Assembly: GCF_910592395.1 (NCBI RefSeq)
Contig: NC_088308.1
Span: 16,755,501 to 16,819,500 of the forward strand
Origin: Lineus longissimus
Taxonomy: Eukaryota; Nemertea; Pilidiophora; Heteronemertea; Lineidae
Direction of reading: 5' to 3'
DNA length: 64,000 nt
The notes beneath the pieces were generated by a model. That model was not told where the DNA came from. It was given only the letters and a program-made list of their open reading frames with translations, and did not search any database. Position numbers and translations under genes: made by a program. Shown here in pieces: positions 33,852 to 45,547 of the stretch; position 1 is the first letter of the stretch, and the number at the start of each line of letters is the position of its first letter.

Positions 33852-36800
33852 AGCAATGGGACACGCGAAAACACACTTAACACCCATCTTGACCCTCAAG
33901 GCTTGGATTCACTCCGCCGACCCGGACTCCGTTACACCAACAGGTAACGGACCGATTAACTCTGATGGTTCAGAATGACTAGCACCATGGTGTAGTCGAA
34001 TGCTTACCCTATCATTCAATTTGTTTTAAAGTTAATAATTCATAGACCTATGATTTAGTTAATAAAAACAGAACAATCTTGAATTGAACCCAAACACCCG
34101 GCACCTCACCCGCACACCCGCACATAATAACGTTTAGTTAGTGATGACATTGTTCTTTTTTACTTGCATTGATCCTTGGCCTACCATTAAAAGTGACGAA
34201 AACTTCAATTTTTATCATGGAATGCAAAAACCAGACCAGATGCGATCAGTCAGCCTGACTCCTCAATTAACACTGCAGTCACGTATAACGTAGGTATATT
34301 AATATACCGGACTAATTCCACAGGAAATATAACATTTAAATGCACCCTCGGTACTGGTATTGGCCGTGATACTAACTATGGTAAGTTTCCGATAAAAACA
34401 CCTTTTTTTATTTAAGCAGTTCGCCAATGTTTTCAGAAAGCCATTCGCTGGGAACAGTTGTTTCAATTTACATAACATATTGTATAAGGTTCAACAGAAC
34501 GCTCGTCTTATATAATATAGGCCATTTTCGAAAATGTCCTGAATGCAGTAGCTGAAGCTCGAAAAATCCGCCGAGGCTTCTGATACTTTGGAAAAGAACA
34601 TGAGAACAACCAAGTGAACAACGAATGTCTTGATCTCTTTGTTCACCTCGGCATACAAATCACTTGTAGAATTTAGCGTAACTCGATTTGAAGTTGCTGG
34701 TCCCAAACTCTTACTAATTTGGTAGTTGTTATGGCACTTCGAAATTACATGTAGTAAAAAAAACTAACCATTGATTAGTTTGTTCCAACTATAAAAGTAG
34801 TGAAAATTATCATTAAAATGGTTAAGAATTACAATTTTGATCGTTAAAACAACTAATTTCACAGTCGGTGCAACAGCAACTACCAGAGTAGTTAAAGATA
34901 ACTGCTAAATAGTTATTTTCACTATTTAATTTTGTGCAGAGATTTCGACTTATGCGAGGTTGACTGATTTTATTATTTGGCAAATCTCTCATTCCACACG
35001 AAAAAAGACGGAATGCAAGTACCCATGCGACAAATTAGGCCCTTGTAATACCCCCAACAACTCATCAGCTGTGTCTGCATGATTCGAAATCACTAGCTAT
35101 CGAAGCGTCAAGCAGAAGTCCGTGGTATCAAATATCCACTTATTCCAGTCGCACTTGGAGCCGAGTGGCTGTGACGAAGGCAAGACCGAATGGACGAGGA
35201 TTGGCGATGCTGTCAGAGGAATTGAGATGTGTATGGAAAAGTATATACGCAATAATTTTCTTCATCGCTTTAATAAGACGGCCAATTGTCAAACAGTTGA
35301 AATAGATTTAATTTATCTTCAATACAGGTTCTTTGGCCCAGGTATATTTACTTGGGATAAAGCAGCATTGTTTCTTTATTGCCTGATACCAACAATTGAT
35401 TGAGATATGTCTATTAAAAAGGTATCCTTGGAACCCCAGGGAGCCGCCTACGAAAGCGAACATGCCTGACCGCGCGTGAATTATCTACACACACACAATG
35501 TATACGGAAGTTCTGTTTCTGTTCATAAGTGGCCTTCCTATTATTTTGAAGAGGGCACACTTCATACGACTTGCCCTCTAAGCAATGAAAAAAAAGCGAT
35601 TTTCTGTCAGGTTATTTTCAACGAGCCGGGGAGAAGTTGAACACCTTGGCTGATCACAAACTTGCATGATTAAATGTCAGTTTGTGCAGACGAAGGTGTG
35701 CCAACGGATGAAAACAACATAGCCGCCATTTTGTCCGCGTGAGTTTGTCACCTAAATATCCTCAGTCCGCAGCCGGTGAGAGATGTTGCAAAGAATCCTA
35801 ATACAATGGTTGCTAGCAGCACTGCAGTTAGAATCATCATCGCTTATGATCTGAAGAAAATGAACAAAATAAAAGAATTTATGTTGCGATCAGCGATTTA
35901 AAGTGATCTTTTCCTGCAAATATCCACAACGGTAATTTTTGTAATGAGGGATGTAAAAATGAAAGCCTCGGTCTACTCCCTGTTTCTTCAATGGCCCATG
36001 CCAGCACATGATGCGCCCGTGAACATCAGTCGATCATGACATGAGGAGGTATGTTGTGGAAGAACGTTTATCCTAAACGAAGGTACATGTACATCAAATA
36101 TATACGGCCGATGTTTCACTCACCACTATAGTTCACATCATTCAGGAAACAGCATGCAACTCCTCCCAAAGATGTGTTCTAATAAAACTACTGGATACAT
36201 GTACTGCCAAATAGAAGCGCGCGCGCACATAAGCCTACACGTTCGTGTAAATAATACCTACCCCTCAGCTGGACAAACAGTATTGTAATATGATGAAGTA
36301 TTCTTATCCGGGTATTCAATGTTGCGCCATGTATTGACATTGTCCAGCTCCTGACAACGGAGCTGTAACGGAGGCAATACCGCTGGAAGTTCAGTATATA
36401 TGATGTTGGGCCTGTCCTCTACAAAAACGTGCATGAAGATCTTGTCTTATTGCCAAAAACTGACATTTGAAAACGTTTAAAGCCTTTATTAGCAGTACAT
36501 TGATATACACACCCAGGCTATTCTGACCTCCAAACTGACAAGCTGCCGATGCCAGATTTTATATGCACCAGTGAAGATTTTTCAATATAGCACCAGAAAA
36601 TCCCTTTCAATGTCAAGATATCGCAGAGAAAGAGGTCATAACACGTGAATGCTCTGAAATGGGAGTAAAAATGAGCGGCGGGGATGGATACCACGTCAGA
36701 ATCCGTATGTAATAATTACATGTACAGCTGACAGATTTCGGTGAGTTAATATTGTCAACGACTCATCTCCGTGAAGAAGAGATAGGAATGCGTCGTATAA

Positions 36801-36993
36801 CAATCTTAACAACTGTCTCTGATGCGTGTAAACCTGACTCGACATGTCATCTGGTTTTCTGATCAAGAGCTGAGGAAACGACACAAATAATACCATGAGA
36901 CCCATGCGACAGAAAACAGTTTATCCCAGCCTGACACCAGATGGTGAAGACGATTTTATAGGTGAGCTTCCGCAGAAATCCGCATTTTGCACA
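33852..36993. other. intergenic DNA between the second GPCR and the nested transposons
   Basis: One MITE copy (34705-34930) is recognised. Open frames such as 35122-35403 lack domain features. No RNA gene seen. Confidence 0.4.
34705..34930 (-). mobile_element. MITE, copy A of the TAGTTGCTATTGC family
   Basis: The segment containing CAACAGCAACTACC and AACTAATTTCACAG is the reverse complement of the left half of the copy at 51972-52202 with many small changes. AT-rich, non-coding, boundaries approximate. Confidence 0.55.
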
Positions 36994-37389
36994 TACTGTC
37001 TTCTCCCACTTAACCGAGCGCCACGAAAATGGCTCGAAAATGACTAAGTCCAGAAACATGGCAGTCTGTAGTATTTTACGGGTGGGCTGCAAACATTCAA
37101 TATGACAGCCAATTATAGTGATCAATAGATATAAGAAGACAACCTTGTAAATGTTGTCAATTCAATAACGCCTTGTCGCGGCCAGGGCCAGTAATCCCTG
37201 TAGTCAGGGTGATGATTATTGAAGTTACGTAAGTCTATTACAAGTCCATGTAAATGGTTGACCGATCCAGAGTCTTTTAAATGAATTTATTTTATCTAAT
37301 CGATTATGGAATCGTTTTCTTGAGGGGAAAATCCAATAAAGGGAACTTTCGTGTCAAATGTCACAATTGTTTTCTTCCATCTTGCTTTG

Positions 37390-37457
37390 CACATACCCAA
37401 AGTGTCTCCAGGCTTGTGTATGATCTTCACATTTAAGTGTTGGGGTGTGAAAATGTA
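37390..37457 (-). repeat. retrotransposon split repeat B2 (3' terminus)
   Basis: 68 bp, matching B1 at 37668-37735 (plus-strand ACATACCCAAAGTGTCTCC...). It marks the right end of the element in its own orientation. Confidence 0.8.
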
Positions 37458-37612
37458 ATGGCGCGAAGATACATACACGGCTCTAAAGCAATCCGGATAC
37501 TAGGGCGGGGAGGGAGGGGAAAGCCAATCCACTGCAGTGGCTCCAGAGCCTGCCATCGTACACAGGGTTTACATTAACCTGTACACGCCAAACTGTCTTC
37601 CTTCTGGGTGTC

Positions 37613-37735
37613 CATGCGAGACGAAATACAGTTCGCTCAATCACCGCCAGGATACACTTTGGATCTGCACATACCCAAAGTGTCTCCAGGCTTGTGTATG
37701 ATCTTCACATTTAAGTGTTGGGGTGTGAAAATGTA
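37613..37735 (-). repeat. retrotransposon contiguous split repeats B1-A2
   Basis: 37613-37667 matches the A1 repeat at 43363-43417 and abuts 37668-37735, which matches B2. The two repeats meet without a spacer, as expected for a copy of the circle junction. Confidence 0.8.
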
Positions 37736-38083
37736 CAGGCGCGCACGCCCGGGCTCTCAACCATCCCGGAGGAACATGCCCCACTTCATAACTCCTTTCC
37801 CAATACTTAAACAAAATTAACTAATTAATCCGCCATAATTAATTATTAATTAGGGACTAATTAGTCCGGAATTCGAAAATAAGGTAACGAGAAATTGTAA
37901 CTTAAATTCTAACATTGCTTTATTATAAGAACTCAACACTGTATTTTAAATTCCACAGAAGATTACACGGTATGGTTTTAGTATGATGAGGCATGTAGCG
38001 AAAAGGCGAGGCCACACTCTAACCAACACAATCATGCAATAATTACAATACGAAAATGCATAAAAATATACATCGAAATCTGC

Positions 38084-39228
38084 TCAAGGGAACGCTGCTG
38101 GGAAATTATCAACATCGCCAAACTTACTGTAAAGTGTTTTAACCGCTTCTGGCCGACGAGAACTGTCAGCCAGGGCTTCGGACACATTAGCCGCTTTTAC
38201 CAAAATATCTGACCGACTGTAGTACTCTGCTGATGCCTCTGTGAACCAACCAACATGAGACATTACTTCCGCCGGGCTTGAAGCTGCCCCCGACAGAAGC
38301 AAAGTAATGGAGCAGCCGGCTCTTAAGCCGTGAGGGGTCTCACCCTGGTTGATCCCCAATGTATTTAGATAAATCTTTAATCTATCGTAAATTGCACTGT
38401 ACGAAATAGGCGCATCCAACACTACACCGGCTTCTGAGACTGGACGGAATAAATATCCGACCGTAAGATCCACCCCCCAGGTTTGTGCCTTGGAGATATA
38501 CTGCTGAAACAATGAACGTATTCACTTTGTTTACCGAAAACGATTTCCCATGGGAATGAGAGATTACAAGACCTGATCCATCGGGTAAGCGTTTAACTTC
38601 CTGTGTTTTTAAAATTCCCAAATCACTCGCCCTATCCCCGGCAAAGAACTGCATCTTGAGAAAAGCTTGGTCTCTGGACAAAACGAATTGCTCCCTAAGG
38701 GATAGATATGGTCTTTTAATCTGGTTATCGATATATTTTGAAATAGCTTGAAGCTTATCCATGAACAAGGGTTTTGCCTGCTTGGCAACTACGTGCGAGA
38801 AACCTTGCTCTCGTTTGACACACTTCAAATACGATTTCACAGGAGGTGAATCAGCCGGATTCCCAACCCCGGAGAAAATATCCCACGTGCTGCCCCTGTC
38901 GGTTTCTTCAGAAATAATGGATTTCAGGGACCGGACTAATCCTTCTAACGTACCGAAGGCAAGACGGGTAGGACACCCACAGTGGAATTTTACCATGATG
39001 CCCGAGGAATATACAGGAAGCATTATGGATCTGTGTCCTACCGGCTTTGTCTTTCCATACTAAAAATCGTGTTAGATCTTTTGGAGAAACCCGTTCTTGG
39101 GTTGGCCTCTTAGGCAGTTGTGCCAAAAATTGCAACAGCTCGTTTTTTAGGGATTGCCTTTTCTTCATAAGGGGGGTTGCGGAAGCCGCCTTATCCAACT
39201 CCTGGAGCCGCTTGTCAATTGCCCCCAT
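38084..39228 (-). pseudogene. tyrosine recombinase of the retrotransposon, frameshifted
   Basis: Three minus-strand frames cover one protein: 39228 to about 39000, 39023 to about 38510, and 38512-38084. The N-terminal part has the FLVWKDKAGRTQIH and CPTRLAFGTLEGLV motifs of DIRS/Ngaro recombinases. The C-terminal part holds the catalytic HGLRAG (H-x-x-R) box, HVGW, and a candidate nucleophile Tyr in EYYSR. Two frame changes, near 39000 and 38515, separate these parts. The copy is therefore probably unable to integrate by itself, unless these are assembly errors. In the family this enzyme inserts the circular DNA copy into the genome. Confidence 0.75.
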
Positions 39229-39300
39229 GTCAACGCTGATTTTCTGAAATAATCAAGATTAAAGCGTCATCCACAGAGTATATTCGAAGGATATCGCACA

Positions 39301-41319
39301 TTATGATGTGCAGCTAATTCGAAAAGCCATTAATGGCCATCTCAAACCGACGTTATCTCTGATGAACCCCTGCTTGGAGGGATAATATACTACGCCCTTT
39401 TCTCCTTTAACCCCAAGGCAAACCTGTGAAATTATCCTGGGCTTTAATAGTGGCCCCCATATTGGCGCGGGTGACGTCATGGGTAGCACAAGCGTGCAAA
39501 CTGGGATTTCCTGCTGGATCAAAAACTGAATAAGGGGTAGAATGACAGCGATAGGTGGGAAAACGTAAGGATTTAGCTCCTTAGCTATTTCCTGGGCGAA
39601 AACATTTTGACCCGCTGACAGAGGTGAAGGGTGCAGGGTAAAATGTCTCAAAACATCGCCCTGTATTGAACGCATTGCATTTGAGTCACATGCCATGAGG
39701 TCTACTCCGTGCGGGCCATAGAGTAACTCCAATTGGAACCATTTTTCACTTGCCAACATAGTGTCCTGAGCTGAAATCGCCCTAGAAGGAGCATCTGCTG
39801 GGTTTTCTGCCGAAGAAATGTACTGCAAACGTAAATCAATATTAAATTGCTGAGTAAGATGAAACAATTTTATGAGCATTTCATTTAAGGCGTTGTCCTT
39901 GCAACCCTTGTTATTCCACGACGAAACTAGGCTTGTGTTATCGCCTTTAACGTCTACCCGGTGGTCTTTTATATTTGTACTCAATGCTAAGAGGGAAGAA
40001 TAGAGGGCGTCGGCCTCTTTGACATGAATCGGCCTTATATCATCTGCAGCCCAATAATCACCTAAAGTATGACCAACCTGTGGCCCTGATAGAGTGACCG
40101 CGCCATAGCGATATCCCGAAGCATCAGTAGCCAGAGCGTAATGTAAATGTTTTTCTGGTCTCCAAGAAAAATGCCCATGCCAATCATCCAAAAATGCCCA
40201 GAATTGTATCTCGTCCCGTAGGGGGCCAGAGATTGGGATGGTTTTACTGTTTTTCGAAGCTTTGGCTATTGCGCTAAACAACTCTCTCGTAAATAGTTTT
40301 GCGGCCGGAAAAACCAACATCATAGAAATGCATTTACCCGCGAATCTTTGTAGCGTTTTAAGGCTGACGAAGGGCTGACGAAGAATTTCCTCGCGCAAAA
40401 CCTTAAACTTCTGTTTCTTATCAGATGGCAGAAGAAACGCCTGCCTGCTAGAATCTACTAGAAACCCTAAGGACTTGAGCGCCATCATAAGTTGCAAAAC
40501 ACATTTTGGCAAGGAGAACGTGTAACCTAGTTCTGTAAGGATATATAATACCAAAAAGACCCAAAGCAAAGGAATGCTTGACGCGTCAATATTCTTAGGG
40601 ACCACGTAGAATCTGTCGTCAATATACTGGATGGTTGGGATCCCCAAATGTCTTAAGAAGGTTGTAGCTGCATAGCCTACAGTTTGATAAACATAAGCCG
40701 ATGATTTCCATCCGAACGGAAGCGTCGTACAAACTAGGTACCAACCTGCCCATTCCATGCCAAAATACGTTTGCGAAGTTTGCGATAATTTAATATGGTC
40801 ATACCCCGATTTCTCATCAGTGGCAAACATGAGAGCATCTTTGTGTACCAATCGCGGTACTTCTTTCAATGTATCTAATGTGAAGGGAGAATCCTTAATC
40901 AGCAGGTTAAGGAATCTCTGGTCATTGCATAATCTCGGCTTTGAAGGTTCAACTACCAAGGGCATGACTACTTTAGGGGGCGGACACTCCCCAACTTTAC
41001 CCCAAACTCTGACTGAACCTGCTTTGATTCTATCATTCAAGGTTTCGGAAATAAAAGCAGCTTGTTTCTGACAATGGACAGAGTTAGGAAAAAAAAAAAA
41101 ACTAACTGGGGGTTCGTTTGAATTGTATTTCTGACCCTTGAATTCACCCTTAAATGGCCTAAAGAAAGAATGCACATCAACCCCTTTTTCCAACCAAGTG
41201 TGAACCATCTCGCTCTCTGGGAAATCGTTCATTATGGAACTCCAAAGTTCAATATTTTGATGCAATTGTCCAGCGACAAAGTGTTCAGGGTCCCTTAAAG
41301 GCAAAGTGTCCAAAGGCAC
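39301..41319 (-). CDS. reverse transcriptase-RNase H of the retrotransposon
   Basis: 672 codons without a stop. Reverse transcriptase motifs include FATDEKSGYDHI (catalytic Asp), LPFGWKSSAYVYQ and YIDDRF (the catalytic Asp pair). The RNase H part has ATDASGYRYGAV, KEADALYSSL and VKGDNTSLVSSW, giving the D-E-D set, and is followed by ENPADAPSR. The C-terminal extension (VDLMACDSNA, NVFAQEIAKEL, VFPPIAVI) is typical of DIRS/Ngaro polymerases. The frame continues upstream of 41319 (a GTG) to an in-frame TAA at 41425-41427. Beyond that it stays open to a splice-acceptor-like CTTGCAG near 41536, so the true start is not fixed. It copies element RNA into DNA and removes the RNA strand. Confidence 0.85.
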   Translation of the reverse strand: MPLDTLPLRDPEHFVAGQLHQNIELWSSIMNDFPESEMVHTWLEKGVDVHSFFRPFKGEFKGQKYNSNEPPVSFFFFPNSVHCQKQAAFISETLNDRIKAGSVRVWGKVGECPPPKVVMPLVVEPSKPRLCNDQRFLNLLIKDSPFTLDTLKEVPRLVHKDALMFATDEKSGYDHIKLSQTSQTYFGMEWAGWYLVCTTLPFGWKSSAYVYQTVGYAATTFLRHLGIPTIQYIDDRFYVVPKNIDASSIPLLWVFLVLYILTELGYTFSLPKCVLQLMMALKSLGFLVDSSRQAFLLPSDKKQKFKVLREEILRQPFVSLKTLQRFAGKCISMMLVFPAAKLFTRELFSAIAKASKNSKTIPISGPLRDEIQFWAFLDDWHGHFSWRPEKHLHYALATDASGYRYGAVTLSGPQVGHTLGDYWAADDIRPIHVKEADALYSSLLALSTNIKDHRVDVKGDNTSLVSSWNNKGCKDNALNEMLIKLFHLTQQFNIDLRLQYISSAENPADAPSRAISAQDTMLASEKWFQLELLYGPHGVDLMACDSNAMRSIQGDVLRHFTLHPSPLSAGQNVFAQEIAKELNPYVFPPIAVILPLIQFLIQQEIPVCTLVLPMTSPAPIWGPLLKPRIISQVCLGVKGEKGVVYYPSKQGFIRDNVGLRWPLMAFRISCTS

Positions 41320-41757
41320 CGGAGTTTTTTGTAGAAGTAATGCATCATTTACAACCTGATTGAGTTTGAATTGTTGAGCTGTGAAGTCAGGAGAAGTTTC
41401 CCCAATGGTAGTCCAAGACGCCTGTTACCTCTTGACCTTTTCGGCAGCAATTGGATTAAATTTCACCGCATATTCCCATTCTGGAATCTCTGGCTTAAAG
41501 TGCCCCAGTGAGATAGTAGGGGGGGATTCCTGCAAGAACCAAAATAAAATGTAGAAACATCTCATTACAGGCGTATCAGACTATCAAATGGAGAACTTCT
41601 CCTAACTCACAGCTCGCGCGAACTAGGTCCGCAAGGGGTAAGATCCCTTGAGCCGAGAGAGAGGAAGATGTTCAAAATCAAAATTGCTTTACTTATTAAC
41701 GGTTTTCTAAACAATACACTTATACCACTTAGCGTACCGGACTATTTTACCTTAGAC

Positions 41758-42582
41758 CTATTTCTTGTTGTCAAATTGGGCCTTTGCCAACTTCATCTTT
41801 TCACATTCTTTGTACCAATGCCCAACCTCACCGCAAAAATTACATGGGCCCGGGTTATTTCTAGCATAACCATAACCGCCATAAGCCCTGCCGCGACCTC
41901 TACCTCTGCCGTACCCATAACCCCCGCCATATCCCTGACCGTAAGCGGCACCATAGCCACCAAAGCCAAACTGATGCTGGGGAGGTGGGGGAGGCTGCGC
42001 GTAAACATGCTGAAGGGGGGAAGAGGATACGGCAGAAGAGGTAACCGGTGAAGACTGTGACCTGGAACGAAGCGGCTTTTTTACCAACTTTTTGGCCTTT
42101 TTGCACTTGGCTAAAGCTTTCATTATTACGTCAGACTGGCCTCCACCCAATGCGGAAAGACAAAAAGTGGGGATATCAACAGTATCTTTGAAACGTTCAG
42201 CTTGTTTGCCGAGCTCGTAAAAGAGGTGCAAATCTTTGTGATCTTGGTCCTTGGCGCACGCCACTAGTTCGTCTAAAGTGGCTAGGATGAGGGTAACGTT
42301 GGGCTTTACTTGTAAGGATAAATTCCTCACCTTCCTCAGGACTGCCTCCACCGGTTCTGCCTTTCGGTTCTTTTCTCTCTTTTCTAGTTCTAGAATTCGT
42401 TCCCGTAAACGCGGCGCGGTTTCCTCATCCTGTTCTTGACGGTCGAGGCGAGGGGCTTTGGCTACTGGTGCTTCGTCTTCATGCAATTGTTGTCCAACGG
42501 GCTGTCCATACTCGTTCGCAACCACAATGGCCGAATGTAGCAGCAGGCGGAAGTTGCCTACCGAATCTTCTCGACCTGACAT
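41758..42582 (-). CDS. Gag-like protein of the retrotransposon with a CCHC zinc knuckle
   Basis: 274 residues from the ATG at 42582. The N-terminal half is acidic and helical with a charged coiled-coil-like stretch (LRERILELEKREKNRK). Then come a Lys/Arg/Ser-rich segment and a long Gly/Tyr/Arg-rich tract (GYGRGRGRGRAYGG). The C-terminus has one CCHC knuckle, CNFCGEVGHWYKEC. This fits a nucleic-acid-packaging protein. The frame stays open about 40 codons upstream of the ATG, to a TAG near 42709 that overlaps a splice-acceptor-like TTTCTAG, so an upstream exon is possible. Confidence 0.75.
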   Translation of the reverse strand: MSGREDSVGNFRLLLHSAIVVANEYGQPVGQQLHEDEAPVAKAPRLDRQEQDEETAPRLRERILELEKREKNRKAEPVEAVLRKVRNLSLQVKPNVTLILATLDELVACAKDQDHKDLHLFYELGKQAERFKDTVDIPTFCLSALGGGQSDVIMKALAKCKKAKKLVKKPLRSRSQSSPVTSSAVSSSPLQHVYAQPPPPPQHQFGFGGYGAAYGQGYGGGYGYGRGRGRGRAYGGYGYARNNPGPCNFCGEVGHWYKECEKMKLAKAQFDNKK

Positions 42583-43362
42583 TCTGAAAAAATCTACCGC
42601 ATCTTCACCCGTGAGTTCCTGAAAGGCTACTGCTATGTCGGGGACGTCAAATTGTTCGGTAGGGCGGTTGAGGCGTATACGAGCAAGTGGGTCCGGGAGG
42701 TCGTCGTCCTAGAAACGGGCGAGAAGCTTCAAAATGGGCAGCAAATCTCTGCCCACTAATGAGTGCCTTTTCCGCAATAATATGTTATTGGAAGCCATGA
42801 CAGAAAACTTCTAGGAGCGAAGCAATCTAGCCACGGCCTAGAAGGGAGTGAAACAAGATTGCCACCAGACCTGAATTTAAACTCACGCCCAGAGATTATG
42901 AATGGGATTATAAAACCAGTTGAAAGGTGTAAAAGCCAGTTAACAAAGGATCTCCGGCGTGCACAAAAGGGCGTGTCACGTAACACGAATCACGCGGCGA
43001 GCTTGACGGGAAAGCGCATGTGCGCACCCAACCCTCGATATGTTACATAATGTAAAACCTAATGTTTTGCTGCCCTAGCAGACCTATTTCCATAATGCAT
43101 TTACCTATGCATTTCCTATACCTCTGTATACATGACCAAACCGAAATGGCCGCCATACCAAATAACCAAACTGCCAAGTAACCTAAAACTTGGAACCTTC
43201 ACTATAGCTTTATAATAGCCCTTACCGAACTCTAAATTTGGCAAAAGGACGAGCACAAACTTAGAAACGGGATAGCTGTATAGAAAATCTAAAATAGCGA
43301 GAAATAGGCAAAAACGGAGATAATTACCTGAGAGCGCACAAAAAAGCCGACCGTAAGGTGAA

Positions 43363-43417
43363 CATGCGAGACGAAATACAGTTCGCTCAATCACCGCCAG
43401 GATACACTTTGGATCTG
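43363..43417 (-). repeat. retrotransposon split repeat A1 (5' terminus)
   Basis: 55 bp matching A2 (plus-strand CATGCGAGACGAAATACAG...GGATCTG). It lies only about 20 bp from the first ATG of the transposase exon. Confidence 0.8.
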
Positions 43418-43436
43418 ACCACGTTCTTCTGGTAAG

Positions 43437-45547
43437 ATGCACGCAATCCGATGGAGTTTGTGGGTAGGCCTAGCAGGCACCATGATGATCTTAACGTATG
43501 GAATGGAGTATGGAGATGATGTTGACAGCCCTGACCCTGATACCACTACTGATGATGATGATGTAGATGATGCTAACCAAGCTGTACCGGGTGCACGTAG
43601 GCACCAGAAAAGCTACAGTCTCAATCAGAAGATTGACCTTATCGAGACATACCAATTGGAGCATGCTATAGGATTACGTCATGCTGAAACTGCGACATCC
43701 TGTGCTAGACACCACCGCATAGCACCGCAGACATTTAGACGTTCGATAATCACACATGATGACTTGTTTGCCCTCAGAGATAAATCAACTCAAGACCATA
43801 GAAGACGGAGGAGACAACGGCAACACGGAACTGATCCACAAGGTAGTTTTTCTTCAAGCATTCTATTCCTCGCTAAATGAATTTCCTTCTTTGTTGGCCT
43901 ATACTGACTGGAATAAGTCCGCTTCTGTGTCATGGACGGAAGAATAAGTCGCATGATACATCAAAGCGACTGACCCTGACCATGCCTTTAACAATCAGTA
44001 TTATTGTTCCAGGGACCTTTATTCTTAGGACTAACATTTCGTTCATACCAGTGGTCATCACCAATCAATATTTCCAAAGATGTTAAACGTGTTAGCTTTT
44101 TTATTTCAGCACAGTGGCCCGAAATGGAAAACAATTTGAACACCTGGTTCCTTGAGCGCCGAAGACTTGGTTTCCCTGTTTCCGGTGAGGATATTAAAGG
44201 GCAAACTGGAAGAGAATTTCGGCAATGGTGGGCAGAGCTTCCGAACGAAACGAAGGCCGAAAGACAAGAACAGAGACCCCTGCTATCCCTTTTCCATGCA
44301 TCTGCACATTGGCTTAGCAACTTTATGGAAAGGTGAGCTTTATTCCGCTGTTGCATGGATCGGCCTTAACGTATGGATTGTATTCGGTGAATTTTAACAA
44401 TATGCAAATTCCATTTCAGGAAACAAATCAGCTATCGAAGGAAGACCAACGATTCAAGGGGGTTACCTGACAACGCCCAGGCTTTAGTTGCCGACTACCG
44501 GGGAGATTTTGCAGACCTCATCAGTGACGCTGATTTTGATGTCATCATGAACATGAATGAGACGTTCGTGTTGTTTGATATGGTGCCAAGATCAACAATG
44601 GAAGCGACTGGATCCCAGAATGTTGACATTAGATCATCCCAAGGCAACCCGAAACTTGGATGCACGGTGACTCTAGTAGTTACGACAGACGGACGAAAAG
44701 GACGAGCCGAGCTCAACTTCAGAGGCTTGACACCAGATGGTGACGTCATTCGGCAGCTTCAGGCGGATGCTCCAGACAATGTGCGAGTGAGTATTGGCAT
44801 AGAATACAAGTCCGTGCTTGTAGTACAGGACATGTACCTGACGTCATCAGTGTTGTCATTGACGGTCATTCTAGTTAATGGTAGTATTTTAGGAAAATCA
44901 GAACTTCTATGACTAAAATTATTATAGGTTTGTCATGGATGGAACCAAAACATTGTGCGTGTCTGACTGTTCAGAAAAGTAATGTAAATGTTCATACTTG
45001 TTGTTTATTTTTCCAGGTAACTGGTAGTCCACAGGGTTGGGCCCGACACCAATCGCTAATCGAGTGGTTGCAGGCCCTGGTTGTGCCATTTGTAGCAGGG
45101 GCCACGTTCCTGTTACTTTTAGACAGGTATCCGGCGCATCGAAATCAGCAATTTCGTGATGCAATCACCGCAGAGAATGGGACAGACACTTTCATTCCAG
45201 GATGATGTACTTCGCTGCTGCAGCCCTTGGACTTGACCGTAAACAGGAGCTTCAAGTGTCACCTGAGGACCATTTTGAAAGTGTGGAAAATCGGCCACAC
45301 TGATGATCAAGGACATTGTGAGCGGATCACCAGGCGGGATGTGGTCAGGATGATCAGCCTCGGCTGGGAAAGGGTCACACAACAGACGATTATGAACGGT
45401 TGGAGAGCCAGTAGCCTAGTTCCTGAGGACGATGACGAAGTCGGGGAGGGGGTAGAGATGGTAAATGATGAGCTTGAGCAGTTTGTTGAGGGGATTGAGT
45501 TTTCGGAAGGAGAAGAGGATGATGATGTTTTTGATGATGACGTGTAA
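43437..45547 (+). pseudogene. pogo-like (CENP-B/Tc5 HTH, DDE) transposase gene, four exons, one in-frame stop
   Basis: Exons 43437-43842, 44110-44332, 44420-44786 and 45017-45547 join in phases 1, 2 and 0 to 509 codons. The ATG at 43481 is an alternative start. Exon 1 has a basic helix-turn-helix-like region (KIDLIETYQLEH...HRIAPQTFRRS). Exons 2-3 carry a CENP-B/Tc5-type DNA-binding segment (LNTWFLERRRLGFPVS, ASAHWLSNFMER). The DDE catalytic part shows NMNETFVLFDM where NMDET is expected, so the first Asp is Asn. The second (LLLLDRYPAH) and third (TSLLQPLDL) acidic sites are kept. A TGA at 45203-45205 interrupts just before CTSLLQPLD. The C-terminus is a run of Asp/Glu. AATAAA is at 45561-45566. 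It cannot be an active transposase as read. Confidence 0.75.

Larger units (their letters stand above)
37390..43417 (-). mobile_element. Ngaro/PAT-type tyrosine-recombinase retrotransposon with split direct repeats
   Basis: Read on the minus strand the order is A1 (43417-43363), gag-like frame, RT-RNase H, tyrosine recombinase, B1 (37735-37668), A2 (37667-37613), a 155-bp spacer, B2 (37457-37390). The A repeats are 55 bp and the B repeats 68 bp, each pair essentially identical. This A1-ORFs-B1A2-B2 layout is the split-direct-repeat architecture of PAT/Ngaro elements, where B1A2 copies the junction of the circular intermediate. It therefore fixes the termini at 43417 and 37390. I see no methyltransferase or SGNH-hydrolase frame. 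Total about 6,028 bp. The high repeat identity suggests a fairly young copy, though the recombinase frame is broken. Confidence 0.8.

Noticed and set aside
41668-42051. 127-codon plus-strand open frame
   Set aside because: Antisense to the Gly-rich and zinc-knuckle part of the gag-like frame.
43116-43442. 108-codon minus-strand open frame spanning the A1 repeat
   Set aside because: Runs from flanking DNA through the element terminus into its leader; no domain recognised.
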